This document shows positions 16,358-24,204 of a DNA stretch of 34,197 nt, piece by piece; position 1 is the first letter of the stretch, and every line of letters starts with the position of its first letter. Source of the stretch: Bacteroidales bacterium (GTDB lineage: Bacteria; Bacteroidota; Bacteroidia; Bacteroidales; F082); contig JAFSJF010000051.1 in the NCBI GenBank assembly GCA_017439405.1, positions 1 to 34,197 of the forward strand, in the 5' to 3' direction. Made by a program: the position numbers and the translations under genes. Below the pieces are notes generated by a model, which saw only the letters and a list, made by a program, of their open reading frames with translations, was not told the origin of the DNA and did no database searches.

Positions 16358-16795
16358 TTAGTGTTTTCCCGTATGACCAAATCCTCCCGCTCCCCTTTCG
16401 GTCTCTGAAAGCGTTTCCACTTGCACGGGTTCCACCTGTTCGCAGCGGGCGATGATGAGTTGCGCGATGCGGTCGCCGCTGTTGATGGTGAAGGGTTTGT
16501 CGGAGAGGTTGATTAGGATGACGCACACTTGCCCGCGATAGTCGGCATCGATGGTGCCGGGCGAGTTGAGGACGGTGATGCCGCTCTTGAGGGCCAAGCC
16601 GCTGCGCGGGCGCACCTGCCCTTCGTAGCCTTCGGGGATTTCCATGTATAGTCCTGTCGGTACGAGACCTCGCTGCATAGGCTCAAGCGTGATGGAACCG
16701 TCAGGCAGGTAGGCGCGGAGGTCCATGCCAGCCGACGACTTCGTTTCGTAGGCAGGCAAGGGATTGTTTGAGGTGTTGACAATAAGAAGTTGCAT
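16358..16795 (-). CDS. dut: dUTP diphosphatase
   Basis: Hydrolyses dUTP to dUMP, keeping uracil out of DNA and feeding dTMP synthesis. 145 residues from the ATG at 16795 (MQLLIVN), the normal length for the trimeric enzyme; an upstream extension to 16924 is open but lies upstream of the -7 box and has no family similarity. The five motifs are present: [23 protein letters not shown] (catalytic Asp), GDRIAQLI, and the C-terminal arm [11 protein letters not shown]. The arm has His where Ser is usual (FGSTG), a small change. The -7 box TATTTTTG lies 27 nt upstream on the minus strand. It is transcribed toward the TPR operon. Confidence 0.96.
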   Translation of the reverse strand: MQLLIVNTSNNPLPAYETKSSAGMDLRAYLPDGSITLEPMQRGLVPTGLYMEIPEGYEGQVRPRSGLALKSGITVLNSPGTIDADYRGQVCVILINLSDKPFTINSGDRIAQLIIARCEQVEPVQVETLSETERGAGGFGHTGKH

Positions 16796-16821
16796 GGTAC
16801 CAAAGATTTGGATTATGAACG

Positions 16822-16829
16822 CAAAAATA
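16822..16829 (-). promoter_or_regulatory. -7 box TATTTTTG for dut
   Basis: Exact TAnnTTTG match on the minus strand, 27 nt before the dut ATG. It lies inside the possible longer reading frame, which argues for the shorter start. Confidence 0.6.
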
Positions 16830-16962
16830 GTGTTATTATTTGGAATGGGTTGAAAAAAACCGTATTTTCGCGGCGCAAATTTGCCACGCCGTCGCTCGCA
16901 ACGACAGCTTTCGCACTGATGCAACCGTAGTATTCACTTTTAAAGAAAGGGGGAAAGGCATT

Positions 16963-17880
16963 ATGATTAACAGCCTGAAAATCGGGAACTTGACATGGCG
17001 TCATCTCAACAACCCAACCGAAGAGGACTTTGAATTCCTGAAAGACCGTTTCCATTTCCACCCCTTGGACATCGAGGACTGCAAGTCGGTGAACCAACGC
17101 CCGAAAATCGACATTTACGACGATTACTATTTCCTCATCCTGCATTTCCCCAACTTCGACCGCCAAAACAAGTTCGTGAAAATCAAGGAAGTGAAGATCT
17201 TCTGGGGCAAGGACTACATCATCTCCATCGAGAAGAACCCTTGGGGCGTGTCGCAACTCTTCGAGGAATACGAGGAACGCATCCAAAACGAAGAAGACCT
17301 CAACATCAAGACCTCCGACCTGCTGCTTTACCGCATCCTCGAGAAACTGATGACCGAGTCGGTGTATCTGCTGCGCAAGGTGGGCTTGGACGTTGAATTA
17401 ATCAATCGCGAGCTGCTGCAAGAGAAGCAGGTGAAGATTATCGAGCGCATCAGCGTGACGCGCAAGAACCTCATCCTCATCAACACCATCTTCAAGCCGC
17501 AGCTGAGGCTCTTCCACCTCTTCGAGACCGGCAAGGTGACCGGTTTCACCGACGACGTGGAGTACATGGAAGACTACTGGGGCAACATCCTCGACTACCT
17601 GCAAAAGGTGTGGGACATGACCGAGGACTACGAAGAATTGATCGAGGGCCTCTCGCAAACCTTCGACTCGATGCAGACCAACAAGACCAACGAAACGATG
17701 AAGATCCTGACCTTGGTGTCCACCATTATCCTGCCTCTGACATTCATCACGGGGCTTTACGGCATGAACGTCGGGCTGCCGTTCCAGGATAGGGCTTGGG
17801 CTTTCTGGGGCATCATGGGATTCATGGTGGTGGTGGCCGTGGTGTTCTATATCTATTTCAGGCATAAGAAGATGATGTAG
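16963..17880 (+). CDS. corA: CorA-family magnesium/cobalt transporter
   Basis: Homopentameric Mg2+ channel of the inner membrane. 305 residues from ATG 16963, preceded by a purine-rich AAAGAAAGGGGGAAAGG; the frame is open back to 16840 but that stretch is not CorA-like. N-terminal cytoplasmic alpha/beta domain, long stalk helix (about 180-240), then two transmembrane helices at the C terminus. The first helix is followed by the selectivity motif YGMNVGLP. The C terminus is the usual basic tail (YFRHKKMM). The stop codon TAG is made by the first bases of a family A repeat (TGTAGGGCTG), so the native 3' end may have been altered by it. Confidence 0.95.
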   Translation: MINSLKIGNLTWRHLNNPTEEDFEFLKDRFHFHPLDIEDCKSVNQRPKIDIYDDYYFLILHFPNFDRQNKFVKIKEVKIFWGKDYIISIEKNPWGVSQLFEEYEERIQNEEDLNIKTSDLLLYRILEKLMTESVYLLRKVGLDVELINRELLQEKQVKIIERISVTRKNLILINTIFKPQLRLFHLFETGKVTGFTDDVEYMEDYWGNILDYLQKVWDMTEDYEELIEGLSQTFDSMQTNKTNETMKILTLVSTIILPLTFITGLYGMNVGLPFQDRAWAFWGIMGFMVVVAVVFYIYFRHKKMM

Positions 17881-17943
17881 GGCTGCCGTAATACGACAGC
17901 CGAACTGTCATTGCAGCGGCTGCCACTGTGTGACAGCCCTACA
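17876..17943. repeat. Family A repeat pair overlapping the corA stop codon
   Basis: Two units with outward-facing tags: 17876-17901 (TGTAGGGCTGCCGTAATACG...) and 17918-17943 (GGCTGCCACTGTGTGACAGC...CTACA), separated by 16 nt. Each unit folds on itself: inner triplets CGT/ACG in the first and CAC/GTG (read on the minus strand) in the second. The TAG at 17878-17880 ends corA. Spacing to the convergent endonuclease gene is 17 nt. Confidence 0.88.
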
Positions 17944-17960
17944 AAGCCGACAATTCGGTT

Positions 17961-19013
17961 TCATTTCACCAATAATTTCTCATGTTTCACAATTGCATTG
18001 CCCCACATCATTTTTACGATGTAGCATCCCTTAGCAATGTTTTCAGGCAAAGTAACAGCTAATTCACCAACCTGATTTCCAGTAGCTTTCATCAGCGTGC
18101 GACCGCTCAAATCGCAAATGACAACGGCATCGAAACCATTGCAGTTGCCACTCACGTGCAGGACATGCCCTGGCTCGACGGGATTGGGGAAAAGACATAC
18201 ACTTGCCGACATTTCTTCAACAAGGCTCCATGAGGGATCCCAAATCATGCGGGCATATTCAGGATGGTCGACAAAAGGGTTACGGTTGTGCTGGTAGTCG
18301 CTGTAGATGACGTTGTTGCGGTCGATTTCTTTTTGGCTCACGGGGTCAAGATCGTTCCAACGCAGCATCATGTCGATGGCCCACGGCTTGATTTCAGCCT
18401 TCGTGGTCATGTCGCTCGAACCCCAACTGCCGTCCTCGCTGTAATAGCGCACGCTCATGTACATGATGGCGCGGGCGAAGTCGCCCTTGTATTCGTCGAT
18501 GGGCTCAAACACGGTTCCGCTGAAGCCAGTGGTCTTGCAAGTACCTAATTTCGAGCCGTTTTGCGAAGTCCACGAGGCATTGCGCACTTCGCCAAAGGCA
18601 TAGTTGCTGCGGCGACCGTTCACGTAACCGTCCGTGGGGAAGATGTGGTGCAGGTCGGTGCGGGGCGTGGTCTGGTCGTTGAACCAGCTTTGCGGCCACG
18701 AGTGCTCGCGGTTGTAGCAGTCGCCTTCACCGCTGTAGTTGCCGCATTGGTCCTGACCGAGGTAATAGGTGTAGTTGGCGCCGTCGGAATACATGTCCCA
18801 CACCACGCCGTTGCCTTTGTCGTCGGTGCTCCAGAAGGCGTTCCACAATTGGGCATACGAAATCGAGGTGTGGCCTTTGATGATGTTGTGAAGTGCTACC
18901 TTCAACTGGTTGCCTGTCAATCCGTTGGCGGAGTTGTAGTAATTGGATGGGGCTTGCGCCTTGGCTAAAACGGCGAGCGAAAGAGCAAGTAGAAGAAACA
19001 AGTGCTTTTTCAT
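17961..19013 (-). CDS. Secreted endonuclease I family nuclease with T9SS sorting domain
   Basis: 350 residues from ATG 19013 (MKKHLFLLL, signal peptide cut near AKA-Q at residue 19-20). The catalytic region matches endonuclease I (PF04231): NREHSWPQSWF (101-111) and LHHIFPTDGYVNGRRSN (121-137), the His-Asn metal-binding core. The C-terminal about 70 residues (FPNPVEPGHVLHVSG ... GCYIVKMMWG ... KHEKLLVK) are a type A sorting domain used by the type IX secretion system, so the enzyme is exported to the cell surface or medium. Likely role: digestion of extracellular DNA. An in-frame extension to 19094 is encoded by repeat sequence and is rejected. Confidence 0.94.
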   Translation of the reverse strand: MKKHLFLLLALSLAVLAKAQAPSNYYNSANGLTGNQLKVALHNIIKGHTSISYAQLWNAFWSTDDKGNGVVWDMYSDGANYTYYLGQDQCGNYSGEGDCYNREHSWPQSWFNDQTTPRTDLHHIFPTDGYVNGRRSNYAFGEVRNASWTSQNGSKLGTCKTTGFSGTVFEPIDEYKGDFARAIMYMSVRYYSEDGSWGSSDMTTKAEIKPWAIDMMLRWNDLDPVSQKEIDRNNVIYSDYQHNRNPFVDHPEYARMIWDPSWSLVEEMSASVCLFPNPVEPGHVLHVSGNCNGFDAVVICDLSGRTLMKATGNQVGELAVTLPENIAKGCYIVKMMWGNAIVKHEKLLVK

Positions 19014-19027
19014 GGAGTATGTTTTTG

Positions 19028-19094
19028 AATCCCCCGCCCTATCGGACACCCCCTTAAAAGGGGGAAGGCGCAAAGCGACGAGGAGCGAATCCAT
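19028..19094. repeat. GC-rich repeat with CCCCCTT/AAGGGGG hairpin before the nuclease gene
   Basis: A hairpin CCCCCTTAAAAGGGGG (19049-19064) sits in a stretch bounded by GAATC-type ends (GAATCCCCC at 19028 and GCGAATCC near 19084). Next to it (19095-19119) is an A/T-rich TTTTGAATTTTGAATCC stretch. It does not look like a gene and resembles intergenic repeats common in Bacteroidales. Confidence 0.5.
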
Positions 19095-19119
19095 AATTTT
19101 AAATTTTGAATTTTGAATC

Positions 19120-19686
19120 CTAAATCAAATCAGTGAACAAATGCAAAACAGCGATAACCACCATAAACACCGATGCCGAGAACTCGACGAAGCTCACCTT
19201 TTTGATGATTTTTGGCTCAAACGGAATCCGAATCGCAAAAAACGACCACAAAAAGCCTGCCACGGCAACCGCCAGCACGAACCAACTCCTACCAAACGGC
19301 ATGAAGTAAGGCCCCATCAGCGACATAAGCAATGTGTTCGTGGCCGACATAAAAGCGAGCAACGCGAGCTCTGTGTCGTTGCTGACCGTATACATCATCT
19401 TGCCTTTGAGGATCCGCATCGATTCCACGAACATCTTGACGGCCACGACAAGCATCATGGCAAAAACCATATATTCCGCAATATAAGTGATCAGATGCGC
19501 GAAAAGTTTTCCCAAAACGTTACCTAATGTGGCGAAAACCCCTTGGTACATACCGAAAAACAGCGGGATGAACCACTTCTGTGAAGGTTTGTCGTCGGCC
19601 TTGAGCAAGCCCAACGAGTGCGTCCCCGCCGGAACGGTGAGGCAGACGACGAAGAGGAGGCTGATGATGATGGATGAAGTATTCAT
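19120..19686 (-). CDS. MntP-like (DUF204) membrane protein, divergent
   Basis: 188 residues with about six hydrophobic helices in two halves, the size and layout of the MntP manganese exporter family. Canonical MntP has an acidic DAFAVS-type motif in the first helix of each half. Here the first half reads PAGTHSLGLLKADD, with no Asp in the membrane, and the second half reads LLAFMSATNTLLMS. Substrate and even transport activity are therefore uncertain. A strong promoter (TTTG, 19 nt, TAATTTTG) lies 5-35 nt upstream on the minus strand, implying an almost leaderless mRNA. The divergent neighbour encodes a large outer-membrane protein. Confidence 0.72.
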   Translation of the reverse strand: MNTSSIIISLLFVVCLTVPAGTHSLGLLKADDKPSQKWFIPLFFGMYQGVFATLGNVLGKLFAHLITYIAEYMVFAMMLVVAVKMFVESMRILKGKMMYTVSNDTELALLAFMSATNTLLMSLMGPYFMPFGRSWFVLAVAVAGFLWSFFAIRIPFEPKIIKKVSFVEFSASVFMVVIAVLHLFTDLI

Positions 19687-19690
19687 GTTG

Positions 19691-19721
19691 CAAAATTACA
19701 CATAATTACAAAAACCCCAAA
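19691..19721 (-). promoter_or_regulatory. Promoter of the MntP-like gene
   Basis: On the minus strand TTTG (19718-19721), exactly 19 nt, then TAATTTTG (19691-19698): a full match to the Bacteroides consensus. It is the best promoter in the window. Confidence 0.75.
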
Positions 19722-19729
19722 AAAATCCC

Positions 19730-19737
19730 TATTTTTG
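19730..19737 (+). promoter_or_regulatory. -7 box TATTTTTG for the propeller/barrel gene
   Basis: Exact TAnnTTTG match. Transcription would start near 19744, so ATG 19756 rather than the TTG at 19735 is the start codon. Confidence 0.55.
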
Positions 19738-19755
19738 TCGCCCAAAACAAAGTTG

Positions 19756-22700
19756 ATGCCATCAAGAAAAACATACTTGTTCCTGTTAGCCCTGCTTTTT
19801 GTCTTGGCTTCGACGGCCCATGCCCAGTTCTACAACGGAATGAACATGCCTTTCGGTAAGAATCGCGTTCAGTATGGCGACTTCCACTGGTCGTATTACA
19901 TGAACGACAACTTCGACGTGTATTTCTACCAAGGCGGCAACGACCTTGCGAAATATGCGCAGGCCTACGCCAAAGACCAGATTCCAAGGCTTGAAGCAAG
20001 GATCAACAGCCGCTTCGGGAAGAAAATCCAGTTCATCGTCTTCAACAGCAAGGCCGACTTCAAGCAAAGCAACATCAACCTTGAGGAGGAGGAAAACGGC
20101 AATACGGGCGGCATCACCAAGATCATCGGCTCGAAAGTCATCCTTTATTTCGACGGCGACTACACCCACTTCGAGGCGCAAATCCGCGAGGGCATCACGA
20201 GCCTGCTGTTCAGCCAAGTGATGAACGGCATCTCGATTGGGTCGCAAATCCGCAGCTCTTTCCGCTACGACATCCCACTGTGGTTTCGCGACGGTCTCGT
20301 GGCCTACATTGCCGGCAACTGGGACAGCCACAAGGAAGCCCGGCTGCAACGTGGTATCATGTCTGGCAACTACAAAAAAATCAACCACTTGCAAGCCGAT
20401 GATGCCCAGGTTGCGGGCTATTCGTTCTGGAATTTCATTGACGAGAAATATGGGAGCAAGTCGTTCAACGACATCCTCAGTTTGGCCGAAAACAGCAGAA
20501 ACGTCCGCAAGGCCCTGCTTTATGTGACAGGCAAGGAATACAACAAGTTGCTTGATGAGTGGTATGCTTTCTACAAGACTCGTTTTGAGACACTTATGAC
20601 AAACCAGCCGAAAGATGTCATGCCGCTGAAATACAGGAAGTATCGCACTTTCACGCAGCTGAGCATCAGCCCGAACGGCAGGCACATCGCCTACGTCAGC
20701 AACGACGAGGGCAAAATCCGCCTCTGGTTAGAGGACTTGCAAACGGGAAAGCGGCGGCAACTTTTCAGCGCAGGCTACCGCTCCGATGAGAACATCGACA
20801 CCTCGTTTCCACTGTTGGCCTGGCATCCCAACGGCGAGATTTTGTCGTTCATCCTTGAGGAAGAAGGCAAAATACAACTCTATAACCTTGACATCAACAG
20901 CGGCAAGAAAGCCAGTACCTATCTCTTTGATTTCCAAAAAGTCAGCTCGTTCTCATACGCTCACAAGAGCCGTAAGATCGTTTTGGCTGGCACGCGCATG
21001 GGCAAGCCCGATATTTACGTTTACAACCTGTTTTCCAACACATTGGAGCAAGTCACAAACGACTGGCACACCGACCTGAACCCCGTCTTCACCTTCGACG
21101 ACCGCCAAATCGTGTTCAGCTCGAACCGCGACAACGACACGCTGAAAACCGATGCGGAAATCAGTTTCCAGAACAAGCAATTCGACCTTTATTCCTACGA
21201 CTATATTAATAAAGGTGCGCTGCTCCGCAACCTGACCCGGCAACGCTTCTCGAACAATATCCAGCCTGAGCCGTTGCGCGATGGCAGCCTGCTCTACCTG
21301 AACGACACGAGCGGCTACTACAACCTCTACCAAATCCGCTTCGACAGTGCCATCAGCCACATCGATACGATTGTGCATTACCGCTATTTCGGTAAGAAAG
21401 AGCAACTTACGGACTATTCCGCCAACATTATCGACTATAGCTACCAGCCCCGCGACCACAAAGCCGCCCTGCTGATGGCCGACCAAAAAGGCGAAAGATT
21501 CTTCATGTCGCCCATCCTGCGCGGTAGAGAGGAAAAACTCAGCCAAATCAACCCTTACGCTCAAAAACGACTCCTTACCGAGCTGATACAGAAGGAAAAA
21601 GACTCGGTTGCGGAACCCGTCTCGAAACATCGTTTCTCGTCCAGCTACCGTTATGCTCGGCGCAAGAAGCAGATTAGCAGCCAGTTTGGGGTCGACTCCA
21701 CCCAATTTGTGGCGCAACCCGTCCCCGAAGCGACACCCAAACCGAGAAAAAAAGACACCATCCAACGCCCGAACAACTATTACGTGGAGCTTTTCGCCGA
21801 CCAGCTCATGAGCCAAATCGACTTCTCGAGCATGAACTACAGCTACCAGCCCTTCAGCGGCGGCACATCGCCAATCTACCTCAACTCAGGCTTCAACGTC
21901 TTCCTTGGCACCAAGATGAAAGACCTCATGGAGGACTACCGCATCGAAATCGGCGTGAAGCTCAACACCACCCTCGTGAACAACGAATATGTGCTGCGTT
22001 TCAGCGACTTCAGCAAACGTTTGGACAAGTCGATAACGTTGCACCGCTACGTCACCGACAATGCCTCGCGCTACTATTACCGAACCTTCACCAACGAGGC
22101 GTTCTACATCTTGAGCTATCCTTTCAGTGAAATCCTAAGTTTGCGAGGCACAGCTATTTACCGTCTCGACCACAAGGTTAGCCTTTCCATCGACGACTAC
22201 AGCTTGGCCGATGGCGACTCTTACGAAAACTGGGGTGGCCTGCGAGGCGAACTCGTCTATGACAACTCGAAGAAAATAGGAACCAACCTGCGCGTGGGAG
22301 CGCGAGGGAAAATCTTTGCCGAGTATTACCAAAAAATCGCCAAAAACACGGCGAATATGGCTGTCATCGGCTTCGACTTCCGCCACTACACGCGCATCAG
22401 CCGCAACTTCATCTGGGCCAACCGCATTGCAGGAAGCACCTCGTTCGGCCAAAACAAGCTCATCTACTACATGGGTGGCGTGGACAACTGGATGTTCGCC
22501 TCCTTCGACCAAGGCACCCCCATCGACTATGGGCAGAGCTACGCCTACCAAACCCTTGCCACCAATATGCGCGGCTTCAAGCAGAACATCCGCAACGGCA
22601 ACAACTTCGTCGTCCTGAACAGCGAGCTGCGTTTCCCCTTGTTCAGCTATTTCAGCAACCGACCCATCAACTACAAGTTCATCCGCGACTTCCAGATTGT

Positions 22701-22962
22701 GGCTTTCGGCGACTTCGGTACTGCTTGGACGGGCTGGAATCCCTATGACCCAAGCAACTCGCTCTATACTTCGCACATCCACGACGGCAACCTTGACATC
22801 AGCGTGACGGAGATGAAAAACCCTTGGGTGGGCGGCATCGGCGTGGGCCTGCGCACTTCCTTGCTCGGCTATTTCATCCGAGGCGACGTGGCTTGGGGCA
22901 TCGAAGACGGACATATCAGCGACACGCCGAGGTTCTATTTGTCGTTCAATCTCGATTTTTGA
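19756..22962 (+). CDS. Large secreted protein: gluzincin-like domain, TolB/PD40 propeller, outer-membrane barrel
   Basis: 1068 residues from ATG 19756 with a signal peptide (ends STAHA-Q). Region 1 (to about residue 275) looks like a peptidase MA-type gluzincin fold, with IPLWFRDGLVAYIAG, but the HExxH helix reads HFEAQIREGITSLLF, so zinc catalysis is unlikely. Region 2 (about 280-560) has PD40/TolB-type propeller blades such as ISPNGRHIAYVSNDEGKI, LAWHPNGEILSF and FTFDDRQIVFSSNRDND. Region 3 (about 690-1068) is rich in alternating aromatic strands (FDFRHYTRISRNFIWAN, YYMGGVDNW) and ends RFYLSFNLDF, the terminal-Phe signal of BamA/Omp85-type barrels. It is probably an outer-membrane protein with a periplasmic propeller. 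Function unknown; similar proteins are sometimes annotated as TolB. Confidence 0.85.
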   Translation: MPSRKTYLFLLALLFVLASTAHAQFYNGMNMPFGKNRVQYGDFHWSYYMNDNFDVYFYQGGNDLAKYAQAYAKDQIPRLEARINSRFGKKIQFIVFNSKADFKQSNINLEEEENGNTGGITKIIGSKVILYFDGDYTHFEAQIREGITSLLFSQVMNGISIGSQIRSSFRYDIPLWFRDGLVAYIAGNWDSHKEARLQRGIMSGNYKKINHLQADDAQVAGYSFWNFIDEKYGSKSFNDILSLAENSRNVRKALLYVTGKEYNKLLDEWYAFYKTRFETLMTNQPKDVMPLKYRKYRTFTQLSISPNGRHIAYVSNDEGKIRLWLEDLQTGKRRQLFSAGYRSDENIDTSFPLLAWHPNGEILSFILEEEGKIQLYNLDINSGKKASTYLFDFQKVSSFSYAHKSRKIVLAGTRMGKPDIYVYNLFSNTLEQVTNDWHTDLNPVFTFDDRQIVFSSNRDNDTLKTDAEISFQNKQFDLYSYDYINKGALLRNLTRQRFSNNIQPEPLRDGSLLYLNDTSGYYNLYQIRFDSAISHIDTIVHYRYFGKKEQLTDYSANIIDYSYQPRDHKAALLMADQKGERFFMSPILRGREEKLSQINPYAQKRLLTELIQKEKDSVAEPVSKHRFSSSYRYARRKKQISSQFGVDSTQFVAQPVPEATPKPRKKDTIQRPNNYYVELFADQLMSQIDFSSMNYSYQPFSGGTSPIYLNSGFNVFLGTKMKDLMEDYRIEIGVKLNTTLVNNEYVLRFSDFSKRLDKSITLHRYVTDNASRYYYRTFTNEAFYILSYPFSEILSLRGTAIYRLDHKVSLSIDDYSLADGDSYENWGGLRGELVYDNSKKIGTNLRVGARGKIFAEYYQKIAKNTANMAVIGFDFRHYTRISRNFIWANRIAGSTSFGQNKLIYYMGGVDNWMFASFDQGTPIDYGQSYAYQTLATNMRGFKQNIRNGNNFVVLNSELRFPLFSYFSNRPINYKFIRDFQIVAFGDFGTAWTGWNPYDPSNSLYTSHIHDGNLDISVTEMKNPWVGGIGVGLRTSLLGYFIRGDVAWGIEDGHISDTPRFYLSFNLDF

Positions 22963-22969
22963 ATAATTC

Positions 22970-22994
22970 GGCTGCCACAGTGTGACGCCCCTAC
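22970..22994. repeat. Family A repeat, degenerate unit at the nadD stop codon
   Basis: GGCTGCCACAGTGTGACGCC then CCTAC. On the minus strand its GTAG supplies TAG (22991-22993), the stop of nadD. It also lies 7 nt after the stop of the convergent propeller gene. The inner triplet pair CAC/GTG is kept, but the outer arm has diverged (GGGGCG for GGGCTG). Confidence 0.8.
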
Positions 22995-23572
22995 GGTCGT
23001 TCGTAAAACCGATATTGTTTCATGTAAAGGAAAGCCTTCTCAGGCATGAAGTGCCGCACGTCGCGGCCCTCGCTGATGCACTGGCGAATGAACGTCGACG
23101 AAATCTCCAAAATCGGGGTTTTCAAGATGGTGACAGAGGGATAATTAATAAGGTCGCCGCCGTCATAACCCTCGCGGGGAAAGACCAAAAGCTGGTAATT
23201 ATCAAGGATTCTTTGGTATTCGCGCCAGTTCTTGAAGTTTTGCAGGCTGTCCATGCCGCAGATGAAAACAAACTGACAATCAAGATGTTGCTCTGAAAGC
23301 GCGGTCAAAGTATTAATGGTGTAGGAAGGCCTCGGCAGGTGCATTTCCACATCGCTCACGCGGAAACGCGGGTCGTCGCCAACAGCCAATTGCACCATCT
23401 TCAGGCGCTCTTGGTCGTCCAATAGTTCAGACTTTTGCTTCAGCGGGTTTTGCGGCGACACCACAAACCACAATTCGTCCAAGTCGGAGAACTCGACCAA
23501 ATAGTTGGCCAACATCACATGGCCGTGGTGGATGGGGTTGAAGGAGCCGGAATAGATGCCCACTTTTTTCAT
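22991..23572 (-). CDS. nadD: Nicotinate-nucleotide adenylyltransferase
   Basis: Joins nicotinate mononucleotide and ATP to make deamido-NAD in NAD synthesis. 193 residues with the nucleotidyltransferase motif GSFNPIHHGH (9-18), the substrate segment VSPQNPLKQKSELLDD, and the C-terminal ISSTFIR motif. Its start overlaps the gmk stop by 4 nt (ATGA), so it is translationally coupled with gmk in the yicC-gmk-nadD order common in Bacteroidota. The stop TAG is formed by a family A repeat; the C terminus YRFYERP is near the usual end for this family, so little or nothing is lost. Confidence 0.96.
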   Translation of the reverse strand: MKKVGIYSGSFNPIHHGHVMLANYLVEFSDLDELWFVVSPQNPLKQKSELLDDQERLKMVQLAVGDDPRFRVSDVEMHLPRPSYTINTLTALSEQHLDCQFVFICGMDSLQNFKNWREYQRILDNYQLLVFPREGYDGGDLINYPSVTILKTPILEISSTFIRQCISEGRDVRHFMPEKAFLYMKQYRFYERP

Positions 23573-24192
23573 GACTGCGGGACTACGGGCGCTTCGACAG
23601 GCTCAGCGACCTGCATGGGGTTGTCGTTGAGGAAGTTGGCGACCACTTCGAGGATTTCGCGCTTGGCGGTCTCAAGGTCATCGTTGATGATGGTGCAGTC
23701 GAACTTGCCTTGGGCAAATTCCATCTCCCATTCGGCCTTGGCGATGCGGTTTTCAATCTCCTCCAAAGAATCGGTGGCGCGTTTGAGCAGCCTTTCCCTC
23801 AGCACTTCGACCGAAGGAGCCTGAATGAAGATGGAAAGCGCACTGTCGCCATAGTGCTTCTTGACGTTCACGCCGCCGCAGACATCCACGTCGAAGGCCA
23901 CGTGCTTGCCTTCTTCCTGCATCTGCTCGACGACGGAAAGCAAGGTGCCGTAGCACCGGCCCGGATAGACCTCCTCCCATTCGAGGAACTCGCCGTTCTC
24001 GACGCGCTGCCTGAACTCGTCCATCGTGAGGAAATAATACTCGCGACCGTTCACTTCCTCGCCGCGCGGCGGACGTGTGGTGGCCGAAACCGAGAAGGCC
24101 ATTTCGGGAATGTTGGCCATGACGTGGTTCAGCAATGTGGTCTTGCCCGAACCTGACGGAGCGCTGAAAATTAAAAGTTTACCCTTGTTCAT
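23569..24192 (-). CDS. gmk: Guanylate kinase with a repeat-encoded C-terminal tail
   Basis: Phosphorylates GMP to GDP. 207 residues from ATG 24192 (MNKGKLLIF); the frame is open to 24258 but that part is an inverted repeat. P-loop SAPSGSGKTT (10-19), GMP-binding SATTRPPRGEEVNGREYYF, lid segment RLLKRATDSLEEIENRI. Two cysteines (CYGT, DVCGG) appear where YYGT and DVQGG are usual. After the normal end near FLNDNP, a tail MQVAEPVEAPVVPQS follows; the VAEPVEAP part is encoded by a palindrome-bearing repeat (23588-23611). The stop overlaps nadD by 4 nt. Confidence 0.95.
   Translation of the reverse strand: MNKGKLLIFSAPSGSGKTTLLNHVMANIPEMAFSVSATTRPPRGEEVNGREYYFLTMDEFRQRVENGEFLEWEEVYPGRCYGTLLSVVEQMQEEGKHVAFDVDVCGGVNVKKHYGDSALSIFIQAPSVEVLRERLLKRATDSLEEIENRIAKAEWEMEFAQGKFDCTIINDDLETAKREILEVVANFLNDNPMQVAEPVEAPVVPQS
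23588..23611. repeat. REP-like element TTCGACAGGCTCAG within gmk
   Basis: On the plus strand GGCGCTTCGACAGGCTCAGC then GACC; on the minus strand GGTCGCTGAGCCTGTCGAAG. I recognise the core TGAGCCTGTCGAA as a sequence that recurs as a dispersed repeat in many bacterial genomes. Here it encodes VAEPVEAP at the end of Gmk. Confidence 0.7.
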
Positions 24193-24204
24193 CGTCGTTT
24201 TTTT

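Noticed and set aside
16796-16924. N-terminal extension of dut
   Set aside because: It crosses a -7 box for dut, has no dUTPase similarity, and the protein from 16795 already has the standard length.
16840-16962. N-terminal extension of corA
   Set aside because: Not CorA-like; the ATG at 16963 has a purine-rich leader and gives a normal protein.
19014-19094. N-terminal extension of the endonuclease I gene
   Set aside because: Encoded by an intergenic repeat; the signal peptide begins at the ATG at 19013.
19786-20685. Antisense frame inside the propeller/barrel gene, and similar ones at 20953-21816 and 22135-22914
   Set aside because: All are mirror frames of a well-supported coding region and show the same biased composition.
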